Positions 9,537 to 18,859 of a DNA stretch of 64,000 bases are shown here, piece by piece. Source of the stretch: Flavobacteriales bacterium UBA6770. Lineage in GTDB: Bacteria > Bacteroidota > Bacteroidia > Flavobacteriales_G > Salibacteraceae. Positions within the stretch are counted from its first letter, which is position 1. Every line of letters starts with the position of its first letter. The translations under genes and the position numbers were made by a program. The notes below the pieces were generated by a model. It saw nothing but the letters and a program-made list of their open reading frames with translations, was not told the origin of the DNA and did not search any database. The stretch is from NCBI GenBank assembly GCA_905181875.1, contig CAJIZH010000004.1, positions 62,001 through 126,000 on the forward strand, read 5' to 3'.

Positions 9537-9564
9537 CGTCATTCCCTTCTGCGCGGGAATGATG
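9537..9564. repeat. dRS3-like inverted repeat unit (ATTCCC-N8-GGGAAT)
   Basis: CGTCATTCCC TTCTGCGC GGGAATGATG. Confidence 0.75.
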
Positions 9565-9585
9565 TTACAGCACTGAAATTATCAG

Positions 9586-10947
9586 CTACTTAGGCTCCTT
9601 CCAATAAAACTCAGGACTCATTTCCTTTTCAGTAAACGAAATACCATAATCCTCTAATTCTGCTAGAATAGGCTCATAAATCGACTTGTGAATAGGCCTG
9701 TGAATTCCGGGATCATAAATCTTGCCTTCAAGTATCATTTTTGCTGCGATGGCAGTAGGCAAGCCTACTGTTTTTGACATTGATGTATACGTTTGATCAT
9801 CACCTTTTACAACCATTGAGGAGGTCATCATTTTTTTCTCGCCAGATTCGGTTTCCCAACCGAACTTATGCCACATAACAATCATGTCTATGTCTCCAGG
9901 CTCTAATGACCATTTTTGCTCAAGAATATTTTGAAGTACTTGAGCAGGACTTGCATTGTTTATTTCAATTGGAGTTTCATCAAAAATACCTAACCAGTTG
10001 AGTTTATCCATTACCTCGGAATCTTGAGGAATATTTAGATAATGCATTAATTTAAGCTCTACAGAGTCGTGTGGATTATAAGCCAAAAAAGAATTAATAA
10101 ACTCTCGATTGGTCATTGAATCTGTACCCTTAATTTGGTAGGAATCGTCTGTTGCTCCCAATTTAACAAATGCATCCCAAGCCCTTGAAAATCCTGGACG
10201 TCGAAACGTACCTCTGTAAATAGTTGGGATATCTTCTAAACCATAAACAGATCTATAGCTCAATGAATCTCTGTTGGCATAACCTTCAAATCGACCATGA
10301 CCGTCAATGGTAATGTATTCCGTTCTTCTAAATAATCTGTGATAAGGAATGTACTTATATTTTCCTTCCTGAATAAATTTTGCAGCTCCGCCCTGACCTG
10401 CAAGAACGACGTTTCTGGGATTCCAAGTAAATTTATAATTCCATGGATTATTATCACTCTCTGGTGCAACTAAACCACCTGTAAAGGATTCAAACAGAAA
10501 CATTTTACCATTATCTGCTCTTATTTGATCTATCAACTTCATAGCAGACATATGATCGATTCCGGGATCAACCCCTACTTCCATCATAATAGGAATTCCA
10601 GCAGCTTTTGCCTCATCGGACAATGCTTCAATTTCTGGAGTCATGTATGAGGCGGTAACTGCAGGTATTTTATTCGCAATACATTCTCTTAAAACCGATT
10701 CATGAAACCTAGCGGGTAACATGGAAATAACAATATCGTTCTTTGGAATTTCTTTTTTCCAAACTTCATCACTTTCAGGCTCAATGATAGTAACACTCGA
10801 ATAACCTTCCGTTTTTTTTCTTGCAAATTCAGCGAAGCGTTCAACTATTGTTAGCTCCCAACCATAGGCGTTGGAATTTTCTAATAAATATTTAATCAGA
10901 TTAGAAGCGGATCGTCCAGCTCCAAGTAAAAGAATTTTTTTTGGCAT
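9586..10947 (-). CDS. Saccharopine dehydrogenase family protein
   Basis: KKILLLGAGRSASNLIKYLLENS...GWELTIVER; EVGVDPGIDHMSAMKLID; GLPTAIAAKMILEGKI. Confidence 0.85.
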   Translation of the reverse strand: MPKKILLLGAGRSASNLIKYLLENSNAYGWELTIVERFAEFARKKTEGYSSVTIIEPESDEVWKKEIPKNDIVISMLPARFHESVLRECIANKIPAVTASYMTPEIEALSDEAKAAGIPIMMEVGVDPGIDHMSAMKLIDQIRADNGKMFLFESFTGGLVAPESDNNPWNYKFTWNPRNVVLAGQGGAAKFIQEGKYKYIPYHRLFRRTEYITIDGHGRFEGYANRDSLSYRSVYGLEDIPTIYRGTFRRPGFSRAWDAFVKLGATDDSYQIKGTDSMTNREFINSFLAYNPHDSVELKLMHYLNIPQDSEVMDKLNWLGIFDETPIEINNASPAQVLQNILEQKWSLEPGDIDMIVMWHKFGWETESGEKKMMTSSMVVKGDDQTYTSMSKTVGLPTAIAAKMILEGKIYDPGIHRPIHKSIYEPILAELEDYGISFTEKEMSPEFYWKEPK

Positions 10948-11002
10948 ACTTTATGATTAAGCTTTTTTTTTTAAATAAATTTGAACTTATAAATAAAAAC
11001 AA

Positions 11003-11986
11003 ATGAAACATTTTATCCTCACAACCTTAGCAGCATTTTTTATTTCCCTTGGAACTTTTGCACAATCTAATTTGGTTATCTTTTCCAATGACGGAGCAAA
11101 GTTCATATTAGAGGTTAATGGAGTTCAGCAAAACCAAACTCCAACAACGAATGTAAAAGTGGAAGGAATTAATCAAGAATACATAGCTACTCGTATTTTG
11201 TTCGCAGATGGAAAAACTCCAGCGCTAAAAAAATCTTTCCCATTAACTAAAAACAATGAGGTTTCGGTTCTGATAGTTTTAAATAACAAAGGAGTTTATA
11301 AGCTACGTTATATGGGAGAAACTCCAATTGCATCGTCAGCAACTAGCTCTAATCAAACGGTCATTAACTATGGAGAAGAGCCTGTTGCAGTCAGTAACCC
11401 CGTCCCTTCCGCTCCGCAACAAGCAACAGCAAGTCCCGAAAAAACAACTAGCACCACCGTAACGACGACAACAGTAAATGCTGGTAGTCCAGTGAATTCG
11501 GAGTCTGTAAACATGAATGTAAATCTTGGAGGTCAATCGATTGGAATCTCAACCTCAATATCTGGAATGGAGAGTAATGCAAGTACTACGACAACAGAGA
11601 CTACCACAGTAACAACATCTACCAGTTCAAGTACTTCAATGCCAGCTGCACCTGCACAACCAACTGGAGTTGAAACTTTATCAAATGGAGGCTGCGATTC
11701 ACCTATGCCTAGTGGAGAACTAAATTCTGCACTGGCTTCTATAGATTCTAAGTCATTTGAAGACTCTAAAATGACGTTGGCAAAACAATTTACACGAGCC
11801 AACTGCTTGAGCGCTGATCAAATTAAAAGAGTAATGCAAAAATTCACCTACGAAGAATCAAAACTTGATTATGCCAAATATGCTTACGATTACTGTTTGA
11901 ATCAATCCAACTACTACAAGGTGAACGCTGCTTTTGATTTTGAACTTACTATTGACGATTTAAATGAATTCCTTGAAAGCAAATAA
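11003..11986 (+). CDS. Secreted DUF4476-domain protein with Thr/Ser-rich linker
   Basis: Signal peptide; low-complexity TTTVTTTTVN...STTTTETTTVTTSTSSS; C-terminal SALASIDSKSFEDSKMTLAKQFTRANCLSADQIKRVMQKFTYEESKLDYAKYAYDYC. Confidence 0.75.
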   Translation: MKHFILTTLAAFFISLGTFAQSNLVIFSNDGAKFILEVNGVQQNQTPTTNVKVEGINQEYIATRILFADGKTPALKKSFPLTKNNEVSVLIVLNNKGVYKLRYMGETPIASSATSSNQTVINYGEEPVAVSNPVPSAPQQATASPEKTTSTTVTTTTVNAGSPVNSESVNMNVNLGGQSIGISTSISGMESNASTTTTETTTVTTSTSSSTSMPAAPAQPTGVETLSNGGCDSPMPSGELNSALASIDSKSFEDSKMTLAKQFTRANCLSADQIKRVMQKFTYEESKLDYAKYAYDYCLNQSNYYKVNAAFDFELTIDDLNEFLESK

Positions 11987-12386
11987 TCCCTACAAAATAT
12001 ATATGATAATTGGAACTGCGAGTTTGTTACTCGCAGTTTGCTTTGGTGCAATGGGAGCTCACGCCATAAAGCCTATATTATCCATAGAACAGCTACAAAG
12101 CTTCGAAACTGGAATTCGATACCAGTTTATTCATGGATTGGTGATTCTTTTTCTTCCCGCATTGAATCCATATTTCTCAGAAAAGGACATCAAACAAGCC
12201 TCCTTACTTTTTACACTTGGAATAGTATTGTTTTCCTTTTCCATCTACTTATTGAATTTGAAAGAATTCTTGGATCTATCTGGATTAAAAATGTTAGGCC
12301 CAATTACACCACTAGGTGGATTGCTTCTGATATCAGGGTGGTTAAGGTTATTTGTACCATTAGTGTTTGATAGCAAAAACAATTAG
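11964..12386 (+). CDS. DUF423 family membrane protein
   Basis: IGTASLLLAVCFGAMGAHAIK...FETGIRYQFIHGLVILF; real start may be the ATG at about 12003, which would remove the overlap with the upstream gene. Confidence 0.82.
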   Translation: MNSLKANNPYKIYMIIGTASLLLAVCFGAMGAHAIKPILSIEQLQSFETGIRYQFIHGLVILFLPALNPYFSEKDIKQASLLFTLGIVLFSFSIYLLNLKEFLDLSGLKMLGPITPLGGLLLISGWLRLFVPLVFDSKNN

Positions 12387-12434
12387 ATTGTATAGTCACT
12401 AAAAGCATAATTTTTCAACCAATTATAGGTCATA

Positions 12435-12492
12435 TTGTTAACAATCCAGATTAACAAATTGTTAAGGTAAATAATTAATAGCCCTACATTTG
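12435..12492 (+). promoter_or_regulatory. pckA promoter region with palindromic operator-like sites
   Basis: TTGTTAACAA (12435-12444), TTAACAA-A-TTGTTAA (12451-12465), TACATTTG -7 box (12485-12492). Confidence 0.5.
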
Positions 12493-12516
12493 CGGTTCAA
12501 ATTCGTAAAAATTTAA

Positions 12517-14133
12517 ATGATGAACGAACAAGGACTGAAAGCAGATAATGCCACAGTTGAATCGTACGGTATTAAAAACTCTACCGCACATTGGAATTTA
12601 GACCCACTTGTACTAAGTAAACTTTCGGTTGATCTAGGACAAGCTCAGGAAACGAGCACAGGAGCAATAACAGTCAATACAGGCGAATTTACAGGACGAT
12701 CCCCAAAGGATCGTTTTATCGTTAAAGACGCTATTACTGAAGATGCAATTTGGTGGGGAAGCATCAATATTCCTTTCGATTCTGATGCATTTGACAAATT
12801 ATTCAATAAGGTAACTGATTACCTTTCAGGAAAAGAAATTTATGTAAGAGATGCTATTGCATGTGCTGATCCTGCATACAAAATGAACCTTCGAGTAGTA
12901 AACGAATACCCATGGTCAAACCTATTCGTTTACAACATGTTTATTCGTCCAACTGAAGAAGAGGTTAAATATTTTGATCCAGAATGGACAGTAATAAATG
13001 CTCCAGGTTTTATGGCTGATCCTGCTGTTGACGGAACGCGTCAACACAACTTTGCAATTTTGAATTTCACTAAAAAAATTGCATTAATTGGTGGTACTGG
13101 ATATACTGGAGAAATCAAAAAGGGGATTTTCTCTGCCCTGAACTTCATCCTACCTCACCAAAAGAATACATTGAGTATGCACTGCTCTGCTAATATCGGC
13201 AAAGACGGTGATACAGCTATATTCTTTGGACTTTCAGGTACTGGAAAAACTACACTATCTGCTGATCCAAATCGTAAATTGATTGGTGATGACGAGCATG
13301 GCTGGAGTGATGAAAATTCTGTTTTCAACTTCGAAGGTGGTTGTTATGCAAAAACAATTGATTTAACTGAAGAAAAAGAACCAGATATTTTTAGAGCAAT
13401 TAAGCCGGGTGCGTTATTAGAAAACATTCGATTTAAGCCAGGAACAAACGAGGTAGACTTTATGGACACTTCGATTACTCAAAACACGAGAGTTTCTTAC
13501 CCTATTTGCCATATAGACAATATTGCTGAGCCTTCAATTGGACGCAATCCAAAGAATATTTTCTTTTTAACTTGTGATGCATTTGGTGTTTTACCTCCGA
13601 TTTCGAAAATGACTCCTGGGCAAGCAGCATATCATTTTATTTCTGGATATACCGCAAAAGTTGCTGGGACTGAGGCTGGAATTACAGAGCCAGTGACTGC
13701 TTTCTCTGCATGTTTTGGAGCACCATTTATGCCTCTTCACCCCACTGCTTACGGTGAAATGTTGAGTCGCAAGATGGAAGAAAGTGGAGTTAATGTTTGG
13801 TTGGTAAATACCGGATGGTCTGGTGGTGCTTATGGTGTTGGTGAAAGAATGAGTTTAAAAATCACTCGTGCTCTTATTACTGCTGCATTAGAAGGTGATT
13901 TAGAAAATACAAATTACAAAACTCACGAGATTTTTGGATTGAGTTTTCCAACTGAATGTCCCAATGTTAATAGCGATGTGCTTGATCCAAGAAATACTTG
14001 GGAAAATAAAGCTGCGTATGACCAAAAAGCAAATGTACTAGCTGCAAAATTCAATAGTAATTTCGAACAATTTGCTGATAATGCAAATGAAGAAATTCTA
14101 GCTGCTGCTCCAGTTTGTGCTGAGAACGCATAA
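12517..14133 (+). CDS. pckA: Phosphoenolpyruvate carboxykinase (ATP)
   Basis: TGEFTGRSPKDRFIV, FFGLSGTGKTTLSADPNRKLIGDDEHGW, LVNTGWSGGAYGVGERM. Confidence 0.97.
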   Translation: MMNEQGLKADNATVESYGIKNSTAHWNLDPLVLSKLSVDLGQAQETSTGAITVNTGEFTGRSPKDRFIVKDAITEDAIWWGSINIPFDSDAFDKLFNKVTDYLSGKEIYVRDAIACADPAYKMNLRVVNEYPWSNLFVYNMFIRPTEEEVKYFDPEWTVINAPGFMADPAVDGTRQHNFAILNFTKKIALIGGTGYTGEIKKGIFSALNFILPHQKNTLSMHCSANIGKDGDTAIFFGLSGTGKTTLSADPNRKLIGDDEHGWSDENSVFNFEGGCYAKTIDLTEEKEPDIFRAIKPGALLENIRFKPGTNEVDFMDTSITQNTRVSYPICHIDNIAEPSIGRNPKNIFFLTCDAFGVLPPISKMTPGQAAYHFISGYTAKVAGTEAGITEPVTAFSACFGAPFMPLHPTAYGEMLSRKMEESGVNVWLVNTGWSGGAYGVGERMSLKITRALITAALEGDLENTNYKTHEIFGLSFPTECPNVNSDVLDPRNTWENKAAYDQKANVLAAKFNSNFEQFADNANEEILAAAPVCAENA

Positions 14134-14155
14134 TTAGTCTTTCATAATATTTATA

Positions 14156-14190
14156 AAACTCCTATCGAGAAATCGGTAGGAGTTTTTTTT
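14156..14190 (+). terminator. Rho-independent terminator after pckA
   Basis: AAACTCCTATCGA-GAAA-TCGGTAGGAGTTTTTTTT. Confidence 0.9.
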
Positions 14191-14232
14191 GTTCATTACT
14201 TTCAGTTTTAAATTAAAATTTACTTTCGTTTC

Positions 14233-14928
14233 ATGCACAAGATTTATGCTCAACTTCCTGATAATAGCATCTTAATTCTCAATGAAGAAGAATCCAAGCA
14301 TTTATGCAAAGTGATGCGAAAGAATGTTGGAGACAAAGTGCTAATTTTAGACGGTAAAGGCAAAAAAGCTAAAGCAGAAATAACCCTTGCACATTCTAAA
14401 AAAGCGGAGGTCACTATTCTTGTTGTTAAAACTATTGAAAAACGAAGTTCAGTTCATTTGACCATTGCTATTGCACCCACCAAAAACTTAAATCGGATAG
14501 AATATTTCATTGAAAAAGCGACAGAAATTGGAATTGATGCTATTAAACCCGTTCTGTGTTATCAAAGCGAACGTAAGGTTTTGAAAATAGATCGATTGGA
14601 GAAAATTGCTATCGCTGCTATGAAGCAATCGGGGCAAGTATTCCTCCCTCATATTACTGAGCTAACTTCTGTTATGGAATTCATTAAAATTAACCCAAAT
14701 GGACTTATCGCTTATTGCCCAGATCATTTAACGAACCCTCAGCTATTAAATGAAGTTAAGAATCGGGAAGCAATCAATATTCTGATAGGACCTGAAGGAG
14801 ATTTCACTCAAGAAGAGGTTAACTTCGCAATTGAAAATGGCTACAAAACCGTTAGTCTGGGAGATTCAATTCTTAGAACAGAAACAGCAGGAGTATACGC
14901 CACAACATTAATAAGCACATTGGATTGA
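14233..14928 (+). CDS. rsmE: 16S rRNA m3U1498 methyltransferase RsmE
   Basis: HLCKVMRKNVGDKVLILDGKG...AIAPTKNLNRIEYFIEKATEIGIDAIKPV...IGPEGDFTQEEV...LGDSILRTETAG. Confidence 0.95.
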   Translation: MHKIYAQLPDNSILILNEEESKHLCKVMRKNVGDKVLILDGKGKKAKAEITLAHSKKAEVTILVVKTIEKRSSVHLTIAIAPTKNLNRIEYFIEKATEIGIDAIKPVLCYQSERKVLKIDRLEKIAIAAMKQSGQVFLPHITELTSVMEFIKINPNGLIAYCPDHLTNPQLLNEVKNREAINILIGPEGDFTQEEVNFAIENGYKTVSLGDSILRTETAGVYATTLISTLD

Positions 14929-15587
14929 AACTAGTACTCACGCTTTTCATTATTCTTTTTTCAATTGGACTCCAAGCTCAACAAACTCAACTTGCCTTAT
15001 TAAAATATAACGGCGGAGGAGATTGGTACGCTAATCTTGAAACTTCTTTACCCAATCTTATTAAGTTTTGTAACAAAGAATTGAACACCGATTTAAGTCC
15101 AGAACAAGCTGTTGTTGAAGTTGGCAGCCCTGAACTTTTTAATTATCCTTTTGTGCATCTTACGGGTCACGGGAATGTGATATTCAGTGATACTGAAATT
15201 GAAAGTCTTAGAAAGTACATGCTCGGTGGGGGGTTCTTGCACATAGACGATAATTATGGCCTAGATAAATTTATCCGACCTCAAATGAAGCGCATTTTTC
15301 CAGAATTGGAGTTTATAGAATTGCCTTACAACCATCCTATCTACCACCAAAAATTTGATTTCAATAAAGGCCTTCCTAAAATTCACGAGCATGACAATGG
15401 ATATCCTAAAGGCTATGGCCTTATTTATAAAGGACGTTTGCTTTGCTTCTACTCTTTCGAATGCGATTTAGGGGATGGATGGGAAGACCAAATGGTGCAT
15501 AACGATCCTCAAAACAAACGCATTCAAGCACTCCAAATGGGGGCAAATATGGTTGAATATGTTTTTAAAGGTGAAAGATTGGAGTAA
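14925..15587 (+). CDS. Secreted DUF4159 domain-containing protein
   Basis: Signal peptide; LLKYNGGGDWYANLETSLPNLIKF...VHLTGHGNVIFSDTEIESLRKYMLGGGFLHIDDNYG. Confidence 0.85.
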   Translation: MKLVLTLFIILFSIGLQAQQTQLALLKYNGGGDWYANLETSLPNLIKFCNKELNTDLSPEQAVVEVGSPELFNYPFVHLTGHGNVIFSDTEIESLRKYMLGGGFLHIDDNYGLDKFIRPQMKRIFPELEFIELPYNHPIYHQKFDFNKGLPKIHEHDNGYPKGYGLIYKGRLLCFYSFECDLGDGWEDQMVHNDPQNKRIQALQMGANMVEYVFKGERLE

Positions 15588-15600
15588 CCAACTTAACAGC

Positions 15601-17079
15601 CTACTTCAACACAAACAATTCCGCTTCACGCATTAAATCGCTCAACACTCTATCCTCTTCAACAAAAGGAACCACTTTTCTGAATTCAGCAATGTACTCT
15701 TCAATACGAACTGAAGATTTTAATGGACGACGAAACTCCATTCCTTGAGCGGCATTCATTAATTCAATTCCTAAAACACGCTGTAGGTTCTTAACTACTT
15801 TATAACACTTAGTAGCTGAATTTGCGCCCATACTTACATGGTCTTCTTGTCCATTACTACTGTCAATGGTATCTATTGAAGCAGGTGTGCAGAGTTGTTT
15901 GTTTTGACTAACTATACTTGCAGCAGTGTATTGAGGAATCATGAATCCAGAATCTAACCCTGGTTTCGCGACTAGATAAGCAGGTAATCCTCTCGCACCA
16001 GAGATTAACTTATAGGTTCTTCTTTCAGAAATTGAAGCCAGTTCAGCACAAGCAATCGCTAATAAATCAGAAGCCAATGCCAATGGTTGTCCATGAAAGT
16101 TCCCGCCTGAAATAATCTTATCCTTTTCGGGAAAAATCGTTGGATTATCAGTTACTGCATTGATTTCATTTTCTATTGTTTTTTCAATGTACTTCAGTGC
16201 GTCTTTTGATGCTCCATGCACTTGAGGAATACAACGAAAAGAGTAGGGATCTTGAACATGCTCTTTTTCTTGTTTCGCAATCTCACTTCCCATCAAATAT
16301 TGACGAACACTTTTAGCTGTTTTCAATTGACCAGTATGATTTCTTAGGATGTGTAAATCTTCATCAAAAGGCTCTAATCTTCCGTCGAAAGCTTCCAACG
16401 AAATAGTAGCAATTAGATCTGCTCGATTACTTAGTTTCTTAGCATTTACAAAGTTGTAAACCCCATAAGCACTCATGAATTGAGTTCCGTTTAACAATGC
16501 TAATCCTTCCTTGCTTTGCAATTCAATTGGCTCCCAGTCGAATTCTTCCATCACCTCAGAAGCATGCATTCTTCTTCCCTGATAATTCACTTCTCCTAAC
16601 CCCAAAAGAGACAGAGACATATGCGCTAAAGGGGCCAAGTCTCCAGAAGCACCCAATGAACCTTGCTGATATACAACAGGTAAAATGTCGTTATTATAAA
16701 AATCTAATAATCGGTGAACGGTTGCTAATTGCACACCTGAATGACCATAACTCAATCCTTGGATTTTGAGCAATAGCATCAACTTTACAATCAACTGAGG
16801 CACTTCAGAACCCATTCCGCAAGCATGAGACATTACCAAATTCTTTTGCAATTCTCCCAAATCTTCATTTGAAATAGTGGTATCGCATAAGGATCCAAAT
16901 CCAGTATTGATTCCATAGATAGGTTCGGTTGCTGTTTTTATTTTTCGATCTAGATACTCACGGCAAATCTTTATACGATCGACTGCACCATCGCTTAACT
17001 CAATGTATGCTTTGGTTTCAATTATTTCTTCAATTACTTCTAACGTTAAATGATAACCTGAAATATTATAGACTTCCAT
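15601..17079 (-). CDS. hutH: Histidine ammonia-lyase
   Basis: YGINTGFGSL, MIO-forming ASG in QGSLGASGDLAPLAHM, QEDHVSMGANSATK. Confidence 0.95.
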   Translation of the reverse strand: MEVYNISGYHLTLEVIEEIIETKAYIELSDGAVDRIKICREYLDRKIKTATEPIYGINTGFGSLCDTTISNEDLGELQKNLVMSHACGMGSEVPQLIVKLMLLLKIQGLSYGHSGVQLATVHRLLDFYNNDILPVVYQQGSLGASGDLAPLAHMSLSLLGLGEVNYQGRRMHASEVMEEFDWEPIELQSKEGLALLNGTQFMSAYGVYNFVNAKKLSNRADLIATISLEAFDGRLEPFDEDLHILRNHTGQLKTAKSVRQYLMGSEIAKQEKEHVQDPYSFRCIPQVHGASKDALKYIEKTIENEINAVTDNPTIFPEKDKIISGGNFHGQPLALASDLLAIACAELASISERRTYKLISGARGLPAYLVAKPGLDSGFMIPQYTAASIVSQNKQLCTPASIDTIDSSNGQEDHVSMGANSATKCYKVVKNLQRVLGIELMNAAQGMEFRRPLKSSVRIEEYIAEFRKVVPFVEEDRVLSDLMREAELFVLK

Positions 17080-17126
17080 TATTGAATGTGTTTTACGTTT
17101 TAATCTTTTGCAGAATAAATTTACAA

Positions 17127-17198
17127 CGTCATTCCCTCGCAGGCGGGAATCTAAAAACCTAATTTATCAAACAGATTCCCACCTGCGCGGGAATGACG
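17127..17198. repeat. 26-bp inverted repeat (20-nt loop) built from two dRS3-like ATTCCC-N8-GGGAAT units
   Basis: Left arm CGTCATTCCCTCGCAGGCGGGAATCT; right arm AGATTCCCACCTGCGCGGGAATGACG; arms are 24/26 complementary. Confidence 0.85.
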
Positions 17199-17236
17199 AC
17201 GAGGATAAAAATAGGTCTTTTTCGTTTTTCATAATT

Positions 17237-18553
17237 CTACGAAAGAATTTCAATTAATTTTTTAATAGACATGACATTTTGATCGCCAGTCTCCATGTTT
17301 TTTACGGTTGGTTCTTGTGCTTCTATTTCTCGATCGCCCACTAACAGCACATAAGGTATCGATTTATCATTGGCGTATTTCATTTGTTTTTTCATCTTAG
17401 CCGAATCTGGGTAAACCTCAGTTCGGATTCTAGCTGACCTCAATTCTTTTGCCCACAATTGACATTGTGCTGCTTCCTTATCTCCGAAGTTAACAAAAAG
17501 TACCTGAGCGCTTAAACCAACTTGAGCAGGAAACAATTCTTTATCTAGCAATAAATCATAAATACGATCTGCTCCAAAAGAAACGCCAACTCCAGAAACA
17601 TCTTTTAATCCAAAGATCCCAGTAAGGTCATCGTATCTGCCACCACCACAAATACTTGAAGAGAACTCAGGGTGAACTACCTCGAAAATAGCACCGGTGT
17701 AATAATTTAACCCACGAGCCAATGTCGGATCAAATTCACAAATAGTAACGCCTAATTTTTCAGAGGAACTGATGACATTTTTTAATTCTTCAATTCCTTT
17801 TAAACCTACTTCAGATGAGCTTACAAATTCAGAAACGCTTTCTAAAGAAACGTTCTCGAACAAGACGCCTAGCTTTGAAATTGCTTCAGTGCTAATTCCT
17901 TTTGTGGCTAATTCCTCTACTACTTTTTCTCTACCAATTTTATCCAGCTTGTCTAATGCAACCGTAATATCAATTAGCTTTTCTGGTTCACCAATAACCT
18001 CAGCAATTCCTTGCAATATTTTACGGTTATTGATTTTGATAGCAACGTCAGGCAAACCTAATTTCTCAAAAACATCAGCAATAATTTGAGTCAGCTCAAC
18101 TTCGTTTAACAACGAATTTGAACCAATCATATCTACATCGCATTGGTAAAATTCTCTGTAACGACCTTTCTGAGGACGATCTGCTCTCCAAACGGGTTGA
18201 ATCTGATAACGCTTAAACGGAAAGCTCAATTCGTTTTGGTGTTGTACAACAAATCGTGCAAAGGGGACAGTAAGGTCGTAGCGAAGGGCTTCTTCTGAAG
18301 ATTGCTCAACTTTATTATTCTCAACTGCTTTTTTCAGTTTCTCACCTCTCGCTAAAACCTTAAATATCAATCGATCACCTTCCTCGCCATACTTACCCAT
18401 AAGGGTCTCTGTAAGTTCCATTGCAGGAGTTTCGATTGGTGCAAAACCATAAGTATCAAATACACCTCGAATGGTATCGAAAATATAATTTCTACGAGCC
18501 GCTTGCTGCGGTAAAAAATCTCTTGTTCCTTTTGGCGTATTTAACTTGGCCAT
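17237..18553 (-). CDS. hisS: Histidyl-tRNA synthetase
   Basis: KGTRDFLPQQAARRNYIFDTI, RYDLTVPFARFV, QPVWRADRPQKGRYREFYQCDVD, CGGGRYDDL. Confidence 0.97.
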   Translation of the reverse strand: MAKLNTPKGTRDFLPQQAARRNYIFDTIRGVFDTYGFAPIETPAMELTETLMGKYGEEGDRLIFKVLARGEKLKKAVENNKVEQSSEEALRYDLTVPFARFVVQHQNELSFPFKRYQIQPVWRADRPQKGRYREFYQCDVDMIGSNSLLNEVELTQIIADVFEKLGLPDVAIKINNRKILQGIAEVIGEPEKLIDITVALDKLDKIGREKVVEELATKGISTEAISKLGVLFENVSLESVSEFVSSSEVGLKGIEELKNVISSSEKLGVTICEFDPTLARGLNYYTGAIFEVVHPEFSSSICGGGRYDDLTGIFGLKDVSGVGVSFGADRIYDLLLDKELFPAQVGLSAQVLFVNFGDKEAAQCQLWAKELRSARIRTEVYPDSAKMKKQMKYANDKSIPYVLLVGDREIEAQEPTVKNMETGDQNVMSIKKLIEILS

Positions 18554-18714
18554 ACAAATAATCTATTTTTTGAGAGATTTGCGAAGTTAGCATAACCCAG
18601 TTGCTGTTGCAATGGGTAAAATTAAAATGTGTTCTCGATACATTTTAACTCCGATAGCTCCATAAAAACAACCGAACTGACGCGCTAAATAAAGAAATGA
18701 ACATTAAAACCACC

Positions 18715-18787
18715 GTCATTCTGAGTTTATTTCAAAATCTCGACCCAGATTCAATTTACAGAAATGCTGAAATAAATTCGGAATGAC
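18715..18787. repeat. Diverged GTCATTC-type inverted repeat
   Basis: GTCATTCTGAGTTTATTTCA ... TGAAATAAATTCGGAATGAC, 18/20 complementary arms. Confidence 0.75.
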
Positions 18788-18859
18788 CTAGAAATAACAA
18801 ACCAGAAGAAATTACCTTTTTCAAGGTAATGACGTTACCGAAAGGGAGATAATCAAAAT

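Noticed and set aside
11336-11802. Antisense ORFs 11336..11536 and 11533..11802 over the DUF4476 gene
   Set aside because: They arise from the Thr/Ser-codon repeats read in reverse (Val/Cys-rich), with no start context or family resemblance.
12038-12370. 110-aa ORF inside the DUF423 gene in another frame
   Set aside because: Fully contained in a recognisable DUF423 coding region; composition is frameshifted noise.
15601-17079. A histidine-utilisation operon around hutH
   Set aside because: No hutU, hutI or hutG neighbours; hutH stands alone here, so no pathway claim is made.
9537-18787. Interpreting the dRS3-like repeats as phage attachment sites or a CRISPR
   Set aside because: No phage genes, integrase, spacers or direct-repeat periodicity lie between or beside them; only the inverted-repeat architecture is supported.
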